A stretch of DNA of 64,000 nt from assembly GCF_026011735.1 (NCBI RefSeq), contig NZ_BRVN01000001.1, forward strand, positions 62,001-126,000, read 5' to 3'. A program made the position numbers and the translations under genes. Below are positions 59,686 to 64,000 of this stretch, in pieces. Numbering within the stretch: the first letter of the stretch is position 1; each line of letters starts with the position of its first letter. The notes under the pieces are model-generated. The model had not been told where the DNA came from. It saw only the letters and a program-made list of their open reading frames with translations, and made no database searches. Origin of the DNA: Dietzia sp. NCCP-2495 (GTDB taxonomy: Bacteria; Actinomycetota; Actinomycetes; Mycobacteriales; Mycobacteriaceae).

Positions 59686-60558
59686 TCACTCCCGACCGAG
59701 GTCGCGGTGCCGGATGTGGACGTCGACCGAACCGAGGCCGGAGAGCCGGCCGGCGAGGGCCTCGGTGATCGCGACGCTGCGGTGCTTGCCGCCGGTGCAG
59801 CCGACCGCGATCGTCATGTAGCGCTTGCCCTCACGGCGGTAGCCGTGCATGGCCAACCGGATCATCGTCTCCGCTGACCGCAGGTACTCCTCGATCGAGT
59901 CGTCGGCCATGACGTAGTCGCGGACGGGTTTCTCGCGGCCGTTGTGCGGCTGGAGCTCGGGTACCCAGTGCGGGTTCGGGAGGAACCTCATGTCGAGCAG
60001 CATGTCCACGTCGACGGGAACCCCGTACTTGAACCCGAACGACTCGACGGTGAGGTGGAAGTCGAAGCCCAGGTCGCCGAAGGGGGTCTCGAGTCGGTGC
60101 CGGAGGTCGTGGACGTTCAGGGCGGAAGTATCGACGACGACGTCGGCACGCCCTCTGATCCCCTCCAGGATCCGACGTTCCCGCTCGATCCCGTCGATGA
60201 GTCCGCCGCCGGACTGCAGCGGATGCGAGCGACGCACATTGTTGAAGCGGCTGACGAGCGCCTCGTCCGAGGCGTCGAGGAAGAGGATGCGGGCGTTGGG
60301 ATCGCCGTCGACACGCGCGACCAGGTCGTCGATGTGGGTATCGAAGCCGATGCTCCGGGTGTCCACGACCACGGCGAGCCGATCGGGCTGGTCCTCCGTG
60401 TTCCCGAGGCCGGTGAGGAACTCGTCGAGGAACGACAGCGGCAGGTTGTCCACCACGTACCATCCGAATTCCTCCAGCACCTTGGAGGCAGTGCCCTTGC
60501 CCGCACCGGACATTCCGCTGATCAGGAGCAACTCACGGGCTTCGGTGCTGTCCACCAT
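59686..60558 (-). CDS. rapZ: RNase adapter protein RapZ (nucleotide-binding YvcJ family)
   Basis: A 290-residue P-loop protein: G-M-S-G-A-G-K-G-T (15-23) and the C-terminal G-C-T-G-G-K-H-R-S-V (near 255). In E. coli RapZ controls glmZ RNA; in Gram-positives YvcJ hydrolyses GTP, and the RNA role is not shown. ATG 60558 is preceded by GAGGTGA and starts four bases beyond the uvrC stop; ATG 60573 or GTG 60585 are alternative starts overlapping uvrC. Confidence 0.95.
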   Translation of the reverse strand: MVDSTEARELLLISGMSGAGKGTASKVLEEFGWYVVDNLPLSFLDEFLTGLGNTEDQPDRLAVVVDTRSIGFDTHIDDLVARVDGDPNARILFLDASDEALVSRFNNVRRSHPLQSGGGLIDGIERERRILEGIRGRADVVVDTSALNVHDLRHRLETPFGDLGFDFHLTVESFGFKYGVPVDVDMLLDMRFLPNPHWVPELQPHNGREKPVRDYVMADDSIEEYLRSAETMIRLAMHGYRREGKRYMTIAVGCTGGKHRSVAITEALAGRLSGLGSVDVHIRHRDLGRE

Positions 60559-60562
60559 CGCG

Positions 60563-62623
60563 TCACCTCGCATCGTCTGGGCCACCCTCGTCCTGTCCGG
60601 TCGAGTCTGTCACGTCCGGGCCCGGGGCGTCCGGGGTCCCGCCACCCAACACCGATCTGATCGACGCCGCGACTCCGGGGCCGATCCCCGGGACCGCGCA
60701 CAGTTCGTCGACGGTGGCGGCCCGGAGCGCGGAGACGGTCGGGAACGCCTCGCTGAGCGCGGCACGGCGGGTGGGGCCCAGGCCGGGCACGTCGTCGAGC
60801 ACCGACGTGGTCATCCGCTTGGACCGCGCACCGCGGTGGGCGCGGATCGCGAACCGGTGTGCCTCGTCGCGGAGGCGCTGCAGGAGGAACAGGCCCTCGC
60901 CGTGGCGCGGGAAGATGACCGGGAACTCCTCCCCCGGTATCCAGATCTCCTCCAGGCGCTTGGCGATGCCGATCACCGGCACGTCCGTGACCCCCAACTC
61001 GGCGAGAACCTCGGATGCCGCCTCGACCTGGGGGCGTCCCCCGTCCACCACGAACAGCTGCGGCGGGTAGGCGAACCGGCGCCGTGGCGTGGACGCCTGA
61101 TCGGCATCGGACTCGTCGTCGACCGGCCCGTCCGTCTCGTCCGGGGTGAGCGCGGGGTCCTCGTGGTGGCGCCGGAACCGCCGGCGTGTCACCTCGGCGA
61201 TGCTCGCCACGTCGTCGGAATGCCCGTCACCCGCCGCGTCCCGGATCCGGTAGAGGCGGTAGTCGCTCTTCCGCGGGATGCCGTCCTCGAACACCACGAG
61301 CGAGGCCATCACGTCGGTGCCCTGGATGTGCGAGATGTCGACACATTCGATGCGCAGGGGCGCCGTCTCCAGGTCGAGGTTCTCCTGGATCTCCTGGAGT
61401 GCGGCGGACCGGGCCGTGAGGTCGCCACTCCGCCGGAGTTTGTGTTGGGTCAACGCCTCGACGGCGTTGCGGTGGACGGTCTCGGCGAGAGCCCGCTTGT
61501 CCCCCCGCTGCGGGATCCGGAGGGAGACCTTCGACCCACGCAGCCCGGAGAGCCAGTCGGTGAGCTCGTCGGAATCCTCTGGGAGCGCGGGCACCAACAC
61601 CTCGCGGGGAACGGCCGCCGCGATATCCGCCGTCTCGGCGGCGCCGGCCAGATCCGCCTCCCCGCCGTAGAACTGCGCGAGATAGTCCGAGACGACACCG
61701 GGTATCGCCTTCTGCGCGTCGAAGTGCCCCTCGTCGTCGACCCCGTGGGCGTGTTCCACCACCCACCCGCGCTGTCCGCGGATCCGTCCGCCGCGCACGT
61801 GGAAGACCTGGACCGACACCTGCAGTTCGTCGGCCTCCACGCCCACCACGTCCGCGTCGGTCCCGTCGCCGAGCACCACCGCCTGCTTCTCCATGGCGCG
61901 GCGCATCGCCTCCAGATCGTCCCGCAGGCGGGCGGCGCGCTCGAAGTCCAGGTCCGCCGAGGCCTCGAGCATCTGCTTCTCGATGCGGCGCATCATCGGG
62001 TCCGTCCGCCCGGCGAGAAAGTCGATCAACTCGTCCACGATCACGCGGTGCTCGTCCGGGGTGACCCGGCCGATGCACGGTGCCGCGCACTTGTCGATGT
62101 AGCCGAGCAGGCAGGGCCGGCCCAGTTGGGCCTGACGCTTGTAGACACCGGCGGAGCAGGACCGCACCGGGAAGACCCGCTGGAGAGTGTCGAGGGTGTC
62201 GCGGATTGCCCAGGCGTGCGAGTACGGACCGAAGTAGCGGGTCCCGGGCCGACGCGGACCGCGGTAGACGAACGCCCGCGGGATCTCCTCGCCGACGGTC
62301 ACCGCGAGGAGGGGGTACGTCTTGTCGTCGCGGTACCGGACGTTGAACCGCGGATCGTATTTCTTGATCCACGTGTACTCGAGCTGCAGTGCCTCAACTT
62401 CTGTAGAGACCACCGTCCACTGGACGCCGGCGGCAGAGGTGACCATCTGCCTGGTCCGCGGGTGGAGCAGCGTCAGGTCGGCGAAGTACGACCCGAGTCG
62501 ACTGCGGAGGTTCTTGGCCTTCCCGACGTAGATGACCCGGCCGTGCTCGTCACGGAACCGGTAGACCCCCGGCTCCGTGGGGATGGAACCGGGGGCCGGG
62601 CGGTAGGTTCGCGGATCGGCCAC
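60563..62623 (-). CDS. uvrC: Excinuclease ABC subunit UvrC
   Basis: A 686-residue nucleotide-excision repair nuclease. Domains in order: GIY-YIG (G-V-Y-R-F and [11 protein letters not shown], about 18-42) for the 3' incision; a UVR motif near 205-240; the RNase H-like 5' nuclease ([11 protein letters not shown] near 428); and two C-terminal helix-hairpin-helix repeats (V-P-G-L-G-P and V-P-G-I-G-P). GTG 62623 lies six bases after the PH-domain gene. Confidence 0.98.
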   Translation of the reverse strand: MADPRTYRPAPGSIPTEPGVYRFRDEHGRVIYVGKAKNLRSRLGSYFADLTLLHPRTRQMVTSAAGVQWTVVSTEVEALQLEYTWIKKYDPRFNVRYRDDKTYPLLAVTVGEEIPRAFVYRGPRRPGTRYFGPYSHAWAIRDTLDTLQRVFPVRSCSAGVYKRQAQLGRPCLLGYIDKCAAPCIGRVTPDEHRVIVDELIDFLAGRTDPMMRRIEKQMLEASADLDFERAARLRDDLEAMRRAMEKQAVVLGDGTDADVVGVEADELQVSVQVFHVRGGRIRGQRGWVVEHAHGVDDEGHFDAQKAIPGVVSDYLAQFYGGEADLAGAAETADIAAAVPREVLVPALPEDSDELTDWLSGLRGSKVSLRIPQRGDKRALAETVHRNAVEALTQHKLRRSGDLTARSAALQEIQENLDLETAPLRIECVDISHIQGTDVMASLVVFEDGIPRKSDYRLYRIRDAAGDGHSDDVASIAEVTRRRFRRHHEDPALTPDETDGPVDDESDADQASTPRRRFAYPPQLFVVDGGRPQVEAASEVLAELGVTDVPVIGIAKRLEEIWIPGEEFPVIFPRHGEGLFLLQRLRDEAHRFAIRAHRGARSKRMTTSVLDDVPGLGPTRRAALSEAFPTVSALRAATVDELCAVPGIGPGVAASIRSVLGGGTPDAPGPDVTDSTGQDEGGPDDAR

Positions 62624-62629
62624 GGTGGC

Positions 62630-64000
<1,371 letters not shown>

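Overview
The window is high-GC actinobacterial DNA. Its gene content (FabG1/InhA fatty-acid synthesis, the mannosyltransferase MptB, mycothiol-linked enzymes, RipA/MoxR, WhiA, SufR) points to the mycolic-acid group (Mycobacteriales/Corynebacteriales). Dietzia is my best guess, because of the carotenoid cyclase and a SufB without intein, but the sequence alone does not prove the genus. From memory of the M. tuberculosis map, the backbone is collinear, in inverted orientation, with Rv1498c down to Rv1415, so most genes here are ordinary chromosomal housekeeping genes.

Layout: (1) 1-9152: end of an acyltransferase, a methyltransferase, the methylmalonyl-CoA mutase operon mutA-mutB-meaB, a TVP38-type membrane protein, DUF3097, and a conserved hypothetical. 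(2) 9175-17470: fabG1-inhA-hemH; moxR-DUF58-VWA; the NlpC/P60 peptidase ripA with a long structured leader; and a membrane protein. (3) 17724-21196: aconitase and its AcnR-type regulator, with a recognisable operator in the acn promoter. (4) 21243-28418: an accessory block between conserved neighbours: aldo/keto reductase, GPH symporter plus PLP lyase/decarboxylase, small membrane protein, universal stress protein, and a TetR-DsbA-MDMPI operon linked to mycothiol. (5) 28467-32253: ABC-F protein, thioesterase, lycopene cyclase. (6) 32289-38715: sufR-sufB-sufD-sufC-sufS-sufU-sufT iron-sulfur operon. (7) 38876-47128: mptB, an ABC exporter, ctaA, a glycine/alanine-rich repeat protein, qor, ctaB. 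(8) 47305-53772: pentose phosphate operon tkt-tal-zwf-opcA-pgl. (9) 54007-57558: gap-pgk-tpiA and secG. (10) 57682-64000: ribBA-ribH-PH protein-uvrC-rapZ-yvcK-whiA.

The most useful non-coding observation is a recurring promoter layout. A TANNNT (-10) hexamer lies 5-8 nt before the start codon of at least twelve genes, which implies leaderless mRNAs. Applying the same rule exposes a 17-codon leaderless upstream ORF whose stop codon overlaps the tkt start as GTGA, and a 7-codon one in the ripA leader. Other signals are an AcnR operator, a candidate SufR control region, MtrA-like repeats at ripA, and several very strong hairpins at transcription-unit ends. I found no tRNA, rRNA, CRISPR, insertion sequence or prophage gene.
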